Shown piece after piece: positions 12,701 to 23,639 of a stretch of 64,000 nucleotides of DNA. Made by a program: the position numbers and the translations under genes. Position 1 is the stretch's first letter, and the number at the start of each line of letters is the position of its first letter. This DNA comes from Lycocorax pyrrhopterus obiensis (taxonomy: Eukaryota > Chordata > Aves > Passeriformes > Paradisaeidae), in NCBI GenBank assembly GCA_014706295.1, contig JACSVZ010000015.1:58215535-58279534 (forward strand), in the 5' to 3' direction. The notes below the pieces were generated by a model. The model saw only the letters and a list, made by a program, of their open reading frames with translations, was not told where the DNA came from and searched no databases.

Positions 12701-14254
12701 TTACAAAGGCAGAACTATTTTGGAAGATGAACAAATGGGTGAACTTTGTTGCATCTTATGCAACAAACCTGATCCTCCATTAGAAGCTTTCAAACTGTTA
12801 ACTGTCTGTTTTAACATATTGGTTTCTCCTACACTAAAAACCCACAACTTTTTCCATTACAAATCAAATATCAGATTATTAAAGAAAAACACAGATCAGT
12901 GCTTGAAACATTTCTTTAAATACTCCTCCTTCTCCTCCCTCTGAGCAGCTTGAGAGTCTCACATGAAAGGTTTACAAACAGTCCATACACCATAGAAAGC
13001 AATGGGGAATGGTGGCTTAGCAACTGGAAAGAACATTAAACAGTCAGTAATTTTTAGATCTTTCAGTAAGGGCTGAATCCTGATTCCCACGTATCTGCTA
13101 CCAAAGAACATATGACTATGGTACAAACAAGGCGTGACATGTTTAAACAAATGTTTAAATAAGGGTCATAAAATAACCGTGTTAACAGACAGAACAACCT
13201 CTACATATAAGCCCTGCCTCAAACAGACTGAGCTGATAAACAAACTTCCAGTTTATAAATATTTCATCAGCTAGCCCATGTGAATGGAAACAATCAACAT
13301 TTAACCCTGCATGAAGAAATCTCAAAGTAATTTATTATTTGAGCAACTTATCCAGAATGGAAAACCTTTCAAAACAGAAATGGAAATAAATCAACATGGG
13401 AGAAAGGATACTTTTTTTGATGATCCTAAATGAAGGATCAGTCCTCACAATAAATTTAAACAAGTTGGATGCACCATTTGAATCCTAAACTTAAGAGTCA
13501 CCGCATTTGTTTACAAAAAAGCATAAGTAATATCAGACAAGATCAAAGAAGTTAAATGAAATTCATGCAACATTAAGGCAGTTAAGGAAAACTTTACCCT
13601 GGAAGTGGCATATGAAAAGATTACATATCAAGAAATCCTTTGGCCAAATGATGTAAGTGTAATCAAGAAGGAGTGCATATGAACAGAGACAAAACATTGC
13701 TTGAATTAACTACTGGCTTTGTAAAATTGATCACCTTTGTAATATAAATAAAAGTGCAAACAGAGACAGATTAAGCTTATTCTCCCCAGGACTAAATTTA
13801 CAAGCTGTACGACAGAGAAAGCTTGGCTTCCTACTTTTATTTCCCCTCCCTCTGCCAACCCAGATGGGTTCTCAGTCATCTGGCAAAAGTTGAGGGAAAC
13901 CACACCTCTGAGCAACGTCACAGCAGAGATTCCTTCACATGAAACACTTAAACAGCTGCCAAAGCCAAATCCACTAAAGGAATGCATTTTTTTCCCATAC
14001 TGATTTGCAGTTCTGCTCTCTAGCTGGAGCCCACAATATTCTTATGGTCACTGTTACTTTTACTACACCACAGAAGTCCTGCAACTTTGTCCTTCAGCTA
14101 TCTTTTTCCATGATCAGAGTTTAGCATGACAAATGGCATTTGTTTGATGTTCTGGACATACCATCTGGAGTATCATAATCTTATTGAAAAAAAAATAAAA
14201 TCAGAGCAATATGCTTTGCTAATGGATAACTTGTTCTAAACATTTGTATCTCAC
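9729..14254 (-). other. MTPN: MTPN intron 3 (4.5 kb)
   Basis: Bounded on the minus strand by a GTGAGA donor next to exon 3 and a TTGCAG acceptor next to exon 4, in phase 0. It contains an old LINE-like remnant (12390-12640). The rest is AT-rich with no recognised gene or RNA. The stretch at 10850-11340 looks less random but I cannot assign it. Confidence 0.9.
12390..12640 (+). mobile_element. old CR1/L2-like LINE 3' remnant
   Basis: The order of short motifs matches the 3' ends of ancient CR1-type LINEs: 'ctgctagaaagagttgccag', then 'ggcatgtggacgaattcatgg', then 'ccactgtcagagaag' near the end. Divergence is high and no coding frame remains. The family call rests on remembered consensus patterns and would need a repeat-library search. 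Confidence 0.4.
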
Positions 14255-14338
14255 CTTTGACAGAAGCAATTTCACACAGGAGACGTGGCCCTCATAGACT
14301 GCTGATAGGAGTGGTGTGATATTGTGTTTGTCTGGAGC
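14255..14338 (-). CDS. MTPN: MTPN coding exon 3 (third ankyrin unit)
   Basis: Coding exon of 84 nt, residues 63-90, phase 0 at both ends. The minus strand shows an ACAG acceptor just before GCTCCAGACAAA and a GTGAGA donor just after TCAAAG. It encodes [20 protein letters not shown] followed by CVKLLLSK, a complete ankyrin repeat with the TPLL turn motif and the LLL helix. Ankyrin units of this type form the concave CapZ-binding face. Residue 68 is Asn, where I recall His in the human protein; the change lies in the exposed loop before the TPL motif. No frameshift or stop interrupts it. Confidence 0.97.
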
Positions 14339-15443
14339 CTGTAAATTGAGATACAGTTACTTGAAGGACAATTTCACACAGCATTATAAGGTTTCATGTA
14401 ACTTTTTAATTTTTTTTTAGTCAACAGTAGAGGAAGTAAAAATTTAAGAATATTAGCCAGAAATGCATTCCACTGGATTTTTTTCCTCTCCTTTTAAAAA
14501 AGAAAGGTTATTGTTTAAAAAAGAGGTTAAGAGCAACACATTTCTTCCACAAGACTTCTACGTATCCCAAAGCTTGTCTATAATTTTAGGCCAATGATGG
14601 AAATCGTGGAGTTTCAGCTGACAAATTTTGCCCAATTTAAAAACACTACTCCTAATTCTCCCCTTTCACAGCCAGCATCACTTCACAAAACAGTTTTGGC
14701 GGAAACTTTGTTTTTGCTGTCTTCTCTCTAAACTGTAGTCCTGGAAAGAATAAGAAATGGAGGAACTGAAATGCTATTTTTAACTTTTCCCCAGTTAGGA
14801 AAATTCCCAAGGAAGAGATAATCTTTCCAGACATCTCTGAGAAAAATCTAAGCATTTTTGTAATGAACTAAAGCAAAGATATCTTACATGTTAACTTTTG
14901 GACAAGCATTCCAAGGCACAACATTTGGGGTGCATGGTTAAAGTATTTAGGAACTTCTGGAGAGCTGCTATAGCTTAGTCCAGTCTTTTCGAAACAAGAA
15001 GCCATGCATGTCAAGCTACAGCAAAACGACTTATGCAGGAAAGAATGTCTCCAAACAAGAAAAAAAAGCACACTAATTTAAACAGCTGATCCTGCCCTGG
15101 CCAAGGATATCTTCTGAAATCCCTTCCAACAAATGTCAATATGCATTGTAAACGTTATTCTGATGTGATAACTGGATTAATTTTTCTAACTGTGCTCAAA
15201 TTAAATTTTAACTTTTTACAGCTACAAACAACTTTTTTCAGAGTGTCCAAACAGAATTAAAACATTTAATAAACATAATTTTAAGCTTCTAATCTCTAGA
15301 ATCCCACCTCTCAAATACTTTTAAACGCATCAAATTGTTTAGTTTGATTTATATCTTTCAGCAACCATTTAGGCACTTACACCAATCCCTTCTGTGTATG
15401 TGGGATGACCCTAAGACCTGTTTGCAAATCCATTAATACATAC
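14339..15443 (-). other. MTPN: MTPN intron 2 (1.1 kb)
   Basis: Bounded by a GTATGT donor after exon 2 and a TTACAG acceptor before exon 3. No gene, RNA or recognisable repeat is seen inside. The surviving small open frames are chance products of AT-rich sequence. Confidence 0.9.
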
Positions 15444-15557
15444 ATTAATGTCAGCTCCTTTCAAGAGCAGAAATTCCAGAATCTCAAGCTGTCCACAGTC
15501 TGCTGCATAGTGAAGAGGCTTCCTCCCACCTTCAAGTGTCCGGTTGACATCTTCACC
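15444..15557 (-). CDS. MTPN: MTPN coding exon 2 (second ankyrin unit)
   Basis: Coding exon of 114 nt, residues 25-62, phase 0 at both ends. The minus strand acceptor is TTGAAG before GGTGAAGATGTC, and the donor is GTATGT after GACATTAAT. It encodes [20 protein letters not shown] followed by [18 protein letters not shown]. The KPLHYAAD and [15 protein letters not shown] motifs are textbook ankyrin helices. Ankyrin units usually run about 33 residues, so this exon spans just over one. The segment appears identical to the mammalian protein as I recall it, in keeping with the strong conservation of myotrophin. Together with exon 3 it forms the core of the repeat stack used in binding the CapZ beta subunit. 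Confidence 0.97.
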
Positions 15558-15941
15558 CTTCAATATAAACATAATCTAATCAGCAAGATTTTAGAGCTAA
15601 CACATGAAGAAGAGCCTGAAAGAAATCCAACACCTTCAAACGTGCTGAAGAATGTTCCACCCAAATATTTCAGTCACTGCCCAAGAAAAATGAAAATTAA
15701 GTCGCTCCATTTCTATTCCCTCACATCCGCATTTATGACTGTAAGACAACCTTGATCCCTTCTTCCATAGTGCATCTCAGGTGTAACAAGTACCAAGTGC
15801 ACTAGGTAACTCATGATTTAAAATAACCCAAACCAATACAAAAAATCGTTAGAGCTTGTACAAAATGCTCCCTGTGGCTCATTTTGCTTCTCCTGCCCCA
15901 CAACTGGAATCATAGCAACGTGGCTAAGTGACTTTATCGAA

Positions 15942-15981
15942 GTTCCTTTATCTGCTTCTATGTTCCTTTATCTGCTTCTAT
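15942..15981 (+). repeat. tandem duplication, 2 x 20 bp
   Basis: The unit GTTCCTTTATCTGCTTCTAT occurs twice in direct succession with no mismatch. It is a recent local duplication in intron 1, probably length-polymorphic. Confidence 0.9.
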
Positions 15982-17941
15982 GAATATTGAAGTTTTGCAC
16001 AGTGAGAAACCAGCTGCACAGAAGTAAGTCAGCATCATAACTACCAGCAAGTGAGTCCAGGCCATCCATAATTTAAAACCCAATTATGAAACTGTCCACT
16101 CTGTTTTATAAATAGCACTTGCCAATTCTATGTGATACAAACAAGTCTGAAGAGACACCCAAATCAGGCCACAGGAAGTTGTATTCTAATGCCTCCGATA
16201 CGAGTGGATTGAGACATCTCTTAAGGCGTAAACAAAATTTAATTTACTGAGTGCCTAATCAGCTTTGTTTCCTCACCTTGGGTTGTGCAACTAAGGATAA
16301 ACTGATTTACTGCCCTTCATTAGTGGCAAGAAGTTACTGGAAACCAGCTACAGACAAGCTGTGTGGTAAGTGGTTTCTTGTTCCTATGTGCAAGGAATCT
16401 TAGTATTTTAGGAAGTGGCTAAATTTAGCATCATACCTCAAAGCCCTGCACCTCCACAGAAAAACAATCAGAAGAATTTCAGCTGCAGCACCAATCCATA
16501 CTTCTCTATAGAGCCCCTGCAGCTCCCTCACTCCTGTCCCAAATTTCTAGAAAGTGCACAGAATAGAGGGATTGACATACATCTTCCAGACATTACTTTC
16601 CTTCTAAGAATGGAAGAAAAGATTGCCAGAAGGAAATCTTATTCTGCTTTTGATGTTCTATATAATCAGTTTTACACTACTAGTCAAATGACAAGATGAC
16701 CTCGTTATTCTGCTCTCAATTCAATTATTCATAATATACCCTTGTAGCAGATAGCATTGTGATGTAGCTTCTCATCTGCTGAATTTCATTGAGAATTAAG
16801 TTCCAATAAAAAAAAATCATCCAGATCAAAGTAAGCTAATAGAACATAAATAGTCTGAAAAAGCATATAAGGAAGCAGCATGTACTTATGCTGAACATTA
16901 AACTCTACCCATACTTTTATTTGCTCATGGACACTTCCCATCAGTTTTAAAACAACTGGCATTTAAATAACCCATCATGCTTGCTGATACATTAGGGATT
17001 GGGTGCACAAGTCTGAGGAGCCAACCCCATGAAAGCCATATAATAACTAACCCAAAAAGTCGCCAACAGCCCTTGTAAAGTCTGACACATGCCGAGACAT
17101 GGTAAGTAAAGGAGCATGGGAGAAGGGCAGGCAAGCTAAGTCCTGGGACAGCACATAAAGTTCACATTCCAAAGGAAAGTTAGAATCATCACATCTTAAG
17201 ATTAAGATAGTCCAGCAAAGCTCTCACTTCCTTAAGCTTACAAGTATTATTTGGCTCACTGGCTTATACTATAGTAATTTTTCTTTGTTTTTAAAGAATA
17301 AAACAAAGATCCTCTGTTCTCTCCTAAGCTAGCTGTGGAATAAATTCCTGCTGGACAATGAACTTTCAGAGGGAAAAAAAAAAACCACCCAAACTCCTAG
17401 TTTTTTAAGATCCCTGTAAAGACAATGAAAACTTATTTATAGGGGAGTACCTAGCAAAAAGTCTTCAAATAGAGATGTCCCAAATGTAGATTACATGGTA
17501 TTGAATACTGGCACTGAGAACACATATCATCAACATTCAAAGTTAAACATCAGAACACTTTACGCTGAATTAACAGAACAAAGACATTATGTAAGTTACA
17601 AAAATTTAAAAAAAAAACAAGTACTCCTATATTTTGCGATAAACCAAGTCAAATATCCAGTTGTTTCAAAGGTGTGAAAAGCCACTGTAAAACAGACCAC
17701 TGAATGTTATAAAGCTTTACTTGGCCTTTCCTACTGCCAGTCCAAGAAATATAGAAGTACAAAGGGAACATAAACCAATGTATTTAAGACACAGGGATCA
17801 AACTCCGGCAAAACCACTTGTTTCAAATGCGGTCACTAACACATGTACATCAAAAAACTTGCAAGACTCTTCACAGATAATTTCTCTCTGGGCTTTACAT
17901 CTCCTATTTATGTTGCCCAGGGCATCTCTCCATAGGACAAG

Positions 17942-18080
17942 CAGTGGTTTCCAAAGTGAGGTGTGAAAACCTATACAGGTGTGCAAGACAATCCACCGGG
18001 GTGTGAAAAGAAAATGTATTTTGAACTATTAATAAAACGTAAAAATAGTGTTTATTTCATCTTTAGCGCACCTTTAATTT
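17942..18080 (+). mobile_element. possible hAT DNA-transposon terminus
   Basis: CAGTGGTTTCCAAAG at the left end closely resembles the terminal inverted repeat of Charlie-type hAT elements, and the following 'gaggtgtg..aatccaccggggtgtg' pattern is also of that style. I cannot find the partner terminus or an 8-bp target duplication, so only a fragment is claimed and the right border is arbitrary. Confidence 0.4.
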
Positions 18081-18169
18081 CCATTTTTCCATAATTTCCA
18101 TTGGGGTATGTTTTGTCATGTGCACATTACAGAGTACAGGAGTACATATTGAAGTTGTCTTAAATATCA

Positions 18170-18195
18170 AGTTCCAATCCCCCTGCTCAGGGCCA
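18170..18195 (-). mobile_element. CR1 mini-fragment, antisense half of inverted pair
   Basis: AGTTCCAATCCCCCTGCTCA plus 'gggcca' is the reverse complement of the CR1 'gcaggggggttggaac' block. It abuts a sense CR1 piece at 18199. Confidence 0.55.
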
Positions 18196-18198
18196 AGT

Positions 18199-18257
18199 GG
18201 GATGGGACTTTGAGCAACCTGGTCTAGTGGAAGGGGGGTTGTAACTCAATCTTTAAG
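18199..18257 (+). mobile_element. CR1 mini-fragment, sense half of inverted pair
   Basis: 'gggatgggactttgagcaac' and 'ctggtctagtggaagg' followed by 'ggggttgtaactc' and 'tctttaag' match the CR1 3' end in the forward direction. The internal 'tgtccctgccc' block is lost. Confidence 0.7.
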
Positions 18258-21200
18258 CATAAGATAAAGACTTGAGCCCCCCCTCATAAACAGTAAAGCT
18301 CTGGTGAAGGTGTGACTAATCATGTCAACACAATGAGACAAAGTGGTCTCTCAAGCCCTGTCATAGGCTGGTGCAGGAAACAGCACCGAGGTAAGGATTC
18401 AAAGAAAAAAGTTCTCTCTATGTAAAGTTTTCCAAAATTACTGTGGTTTTGAATAATACTAGCCAAACATGTCATACTGAATGTTAGGAACTTGGGTATC
18501 AGCAATCTTATGATGTGATGATTCTCAATACTGAACTCTGAGACAGCAAAGTGTTACCAATATATTGGCGGGCTGAAACTAAGCTGCTGAATGTTTACAT
18601 GAAAAATTACCATATCCCGCAGAGGCATATGGTCAGAATCCACATGAACTGACAAAAAGGAGCATAATTCTTCCTTTACACCCACAGGTGCAAAATCCTC
18701 CGTGCACTAGACCAAAAGTGACAAGAATGATTCTTCAAGGAAGTTTTATGGGACTTCTGCCATCTTCTAGAGTCTAACAGGGCAGCAACGAGGTTAATAG
18801 TTAGGAGAGTACTTTGAAGAAGATACAATTAAGCCAGGATCAAGGAATGGTATCACCCTCAAAATAAAACATAGCGTCTGTCAAAGGTCACACTACTTCT
18901 GAAAGAAGATTATTTATTTTCACTTTCTAGAGTAGACTCACAAATTCACTAACAATTGCGCAAATATTTGTGCACAGCTTCAAAAAGTAATTTTCCCACG
19001 CAAAAGAAAAGACATGATCACCTCTCCAATGACCTTCCAGAATACATTGAGTTTACTTAGTCAGCCATTTAAGGCTAAGTCTGGCATAAACCACATCAGT
19101 AGCATTTTTCTTTTCAGATCAAAGACCCAGGGCACCAGCTATGCAGTAACATTAAAAACCGGTTCAACACATGAAACATCAGAAACAGCAGTTCCCAGGT
19201 ATTTGCTTTAATCCCCTCTATTAAAATCTGATTATGGGTAAAGAAAAGCCTCTGTGAATCTCCAATTACTAAACAAGAAGACATGAAAGAAGACTTTTAT
19301 GCCCTATTTCAAAAAGTCACATAAAATGGATAACAGAAGAATATTCAATTAGAAGGTCTTTAAGTATCAATGTCAGTTGAAACACGGCTATCAACTTTTC
19401 ACTAAAGGACAGGAAAATAAAAACTGGAAGCTCACTTCCAAATACTTTAAAGAATTTTGCTTTTTAAGAGCAGGATTCATTATAGCTTCCTTGGAATGCA
19501 ACTATCACCCACTTTCTGTAATGGAGCAATTTAATCCATAAAAAGATCTGTTCTAACTAATTTCTTAAGTGCATACTGTCAAAATTAGTTACTCTTGAAC
19601 TTAATTCTTCCATTACCCTCTCTCTCACATTTTCCTTGCTTTATCTTCTCTTGCCAATATACCTACACAAAATCCCTCTTTATATCTCATGTCCTTTTCC
19701 AGTTTAGCTCTAGTCAAGGCTTTGGATTTTTTAGTTCCATCCCTGCACACCCTGGGAAAGCGCCTATGTTCTTCTTGGGTATCCACCCTCAATTCCAATT
19801 TTTATGCTTCCCCTCTTCCCACCTGAGCTTAGAGAGGAGTTCCTGACAGCCAAGCTGCCCTCCTGCACACCTGATGGATGTCCCAGAGTAATCTGGAAGG
19901 ATCTGCACCTTAACAGTTCCCCTAAGTAAGCTGTGCCAAGTTCAGTATCTTTTACTTTTGCAGCCCTTACTAAAGGAATGAACCAGAGTTTGCTGACTTT
20001 GTCCCTAATGCACGTTATGACATCAGCTCCATGAAAATGTTGAATGAACAAGTTTAGTCATAAAGTATAAGTTCTAAAGCTCATTATTTTCCAGGGAGAT
20101 TATTTAACCACACCAAACTGACTCCATCCTTCAACAGCCCATGCCTTTCTGTAGACTTTATTACACAAGGCTGTATTCCATGCCTCCCTTTGTCTCCCTT
20201 TATCTGCTAACTCCCTGTTTTCCCAGCTCCTGCCAGTTGCAGAAGCATCAACACTAAAGCCAAAGGAGCTAAACTCAAGTTCAACCTCATCTAGCACCAT
20301 TCTAGCACGCCTACAGCACACTCCAGGTGCTTCAAGCACAGGCTTATTTTGCAGTGGCACAGGAACTGAAACCAAATCTGAGCCAGGTGTTCACGTGAGC
20401 ACTGTGGTTTGTCAGAAGTGTTGTTCTAGAACATCAACGCCAGGCTACGAATGTCTCAGCTCACCCTTCGCTTTAGCACCAATTTTCCTCTCGTGTGGCA
20501 GCAACAGCTTCACTACTCCCAGCCACAGTTTGACCCTTCCAACCCCCACACCAGAATTACTGGCTGAATGATGAATCCAATGAGGGAACTAACCAATGCA
20601 AGAATTTATTTGATAGTTGTCTTCTTCCCTGATGAATCTGTTCCTTCATCTGTTCCACGACTTGGCACCTGAACACACCAGAAATCAGTAGCTGAGATTT
20701 ACACTGCAGTTCTACCACAGGAATAGAAACTGAAAATTGTGGCCTCATTAAATCCTATTGCATAGGTTAACTGTATTAGTAGAGCAGTGCCTGTAATACT
20801 GGTGGCATTAAAATGCTCTTTCAGATTTAGAAACAACTCCATATCCCCATCTGTACTTATCCTGTCATGCAAAAATAACTGCATCTCCCCATTTCATGCA
20901 TTCCTTTCATTTCAGTTTTAATGAAGGAAATCAGATTCCATGCAGTCAGATGTCCTTAGAGTGCAGGGAAGCGTCTTGTAGGAGCTACTGTGTAATTCCT
21001 GCCTTCATTATTCTAGGAAAGAAAATAACTCACTGTACAGTCTGTTGCATTACTTCCACCTCTCTGCATACAACGGATGACCATCCTTACAGTGTACTAG
21101 ATAACTTTGACGTTTTAAATAAAGCAACAACTTTATCATTGCTGTCTTAGTGGGAAGGAGGCAGAGGAAAAAGTCCTCTTTGTATAAAGAAAAGTTTAAG

Positions 21201-22364
21201 CCCTATGGATGAGGTATTTTGCCTATCTTGCTGCATATTGAAAATAATACTCCCAAAAACTTCATATTTACTATCTTCCCCACAGGCCTTTGTTCATGCT
21301 GGTTGTATTATTTGTTTTTAAAAATTCAAAGAGATTAAGTGAGATGGCAGAAGTAAACTCTAATTTATGGTGTTGGATACAATCTCAAGACATGTTTTGC
21401 TGTAACAGAAGTCATATTGGTATCCAGAGAATGAAATCTTTCCCTCCAATGTAACTAATTTTTAGTTTTTAAATCAAACTAAGTGCCTGAAATGTTAAGT
21501 TCTATGTTTTGAAGTGGAACATATATAAACTGAGGTCTGAAATCACTTAAGAACAATGTATTCCTTAGTCTTCTGAAGGGAGAGCAAGGTTGGATAAATC
21601 ACACCTTAGAAAAAATTATTAGCCACATACTCAAACAGTTTAGAAAACAATCTCGTACTTCCACAGTGGAACTGATTATGTCTTAATCTTCCTCGAACAC
21701 TTTATTTCATTTTCTCAGAGTTTGAGTCCACTCACACCCCTTCAATCATTCTCCAGATTCATTAATCACTGGAAAGACTTTAAAAAAGCCCATGACCCCA
21801 CTCCCCCAGCCTGCCAAAAATCCACAAACACAAGGTAAGTACTCTGAAGATGAAAATACATTGTTATTTTTGCCATTCCACTTAAATTCTCAGAATGCTT
21901 GTATTTTAAGTACTTAAGACAATGTACTTTACTGCTTAACCTGTGCTTGTTTCAGTTGTATGTTCATAGAGTTTTCAAGTGATTACTGCCGCCACATCAG
22001 CTCTGGGGCTCATCTAACCAAAAGTTACCTCTCTAGGACTAAAGATGTAAACACCATGAGAATCCTTAAAAACAATACAGCAGAAACAACTGAAAAACTC
22101 ATCTTCTACACACAAGGTCAATCATTCTGCAATTTCTAAAATAACTGTGAGCTTAAAAATATTGTAAGCCAAGCAAAAACTTCAGTCCTCACTCAAACAG
22201 TAAAAACAAGATGATGTTTCTACATAGCTAATCCATGGGTCATAAACACTGGTGGTAATGAGGGAAAACTCAAATACCACACTTCCTGAAATCTGACTAA
22301 TAATCTAAAAATATAAGGACAGTTTAATTCTACAAGCTTGTCAGTCTAGTGACTCATGCCATTA

Positions 22365-22696
22365 CAGACTATTTAAGGCTGAAAGGGACCTCTGGAGGTA
22401 ATGTATTCCAGCATTCGCTCAGAGTAGGTCCAATCAGATCAGGCTGCTCAGCTGAGTTCCGCAGACCTCCGAGGACTGAGGATTACACAAGCTCTCCAGG
22501 CATAAGCCCTTCCCAGGGTTCGGTCATCCTCACAGGGAAGTATTTTTTCTCTTAGACCTAACTGGAGTTTCTCACATTTCAAATTGAACTGTTGTCTCTT
22601 ACACTTTCGCTGTGCACAACTAAGCAAACTTCTCTATATCCTACCCTTTGTACAGAAAGATAATTATAAAATCTTCCCTTTATCTTCTTCAGGGAA
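22365..22696 (-). mobile_element. CR1 LINE fragment, antisense (older subfamily)
   Basis: In plus orientation it begins 'tttaaggctgaaagggacct' and passes through 'ctctccaggcataagccctt', 'cctcacagggaagtatttttt', 'agacctaactggagtttctc' and 'gttgtctcttac' to 'ttccctttatcttcttcagg'. That is the order of the reverse-complemented CR1 3' region, including the part beyond the UTR. Substitutions are numerous, so it is an older copy than the one at 23185. Confidence 0.8.
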
Positions 22697-23184
22697 AATA
22701 AAATAACAAAACAAACTTAACAACAAAACCCCAGAAAACAAACTACCACAATTCTAACAGCATCAGCTTGTACATCCTTCACCTACCAATAAAAACAGAG
22801 GTAAAAAGCTTTTATAATTTTATCAATAGGTCCTCTGCTCCATAAAGCAGTAGGTACAGATCTTCCTGTGCCTTCCAGGTTCCTTACTAACTTCAACTGA
22901 ACTTCAGCTGTCATACCTCCATCTCGGCATGTTTGTACAATGTTTCTAGATTCCTTCCACTGGACCATTTTGCTTTCCCCTTCTGAGTAGCTCTGTGTAT
23001 TGGTTATAGATTCTTCAAAATACATGACCCAGGACGCAAGCTGCAGCATTGAAAAACACTCAGCATTTCTCATGCTCTCATGTAAGAGAATTCCGGGCTC
23101 TATAGAAAAGCCCCTGAAGGTTCTTGAGCTTCTTTACCTTAGAAAGGCTGCAGTAACATCTCATCTGTATTCAAATAGCACACG

Positions 23185-23639
23185 TACAGCTAAGCACAGG
23201 TACAATCTGGGCAGAGACTGGATCGACAGCTGCCCTGGGGAGAAGGACTTGGGGTTGTTGGTGGATGAGAAGCTTGAGATGGCTTGGCAAAGGGTGCCCT
23301 TGCAGCCCTGAGAGCCAAATGTATCATGGACTGGACCCAAAGCTATGGGGCCAGCAGGTCAATTCTTCCCCTCTTCGCTCACCTGGAGTGCTGCATTCAG
23401 CTCTGGGAAAGACTTGGATTAGATATTAGGAAGAAATTCTTTACTGTAAGGGTGGTGAGGCACTGGCACAGGTTGCTCAGAGAAGGTGTGGATGGTCCAT
23501 CCCTGGAAGTGTTCAAGGCCAGGTTGGATGGAGATCTGAGCAACCTGGTCTAGTGGAAGGTGTCTGTGTCTGTGTCAGGGAGGTTGGAGCTAGAGGATGT
23601 TTAAGTCCTTTCCAACCCAAACCATTCTATGATTCCATG
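23185..23639 (+). mobile_element. CR1 LINE 3' end with internal deletion
   Basis: The left part carries the C-terminal end of CR1 ORF2 in broken frames: GEKDLGLLVDEKL is readable at about 23238-23276 and HLECCIQLWERL at about 23380-23415. The sequence then jumps directly to 'ttagatattaggaagaaatt', which belongs to the 3' UTR. A few hundred bases that normally lie between are missing, so this copy has an internal deletion at about 23407-23412. It ends with 'cattctatgattccatga', the CR1 3' tail. The reverse transcriptase domain itself is absent and the copy is dead. Confidence 0.9.
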
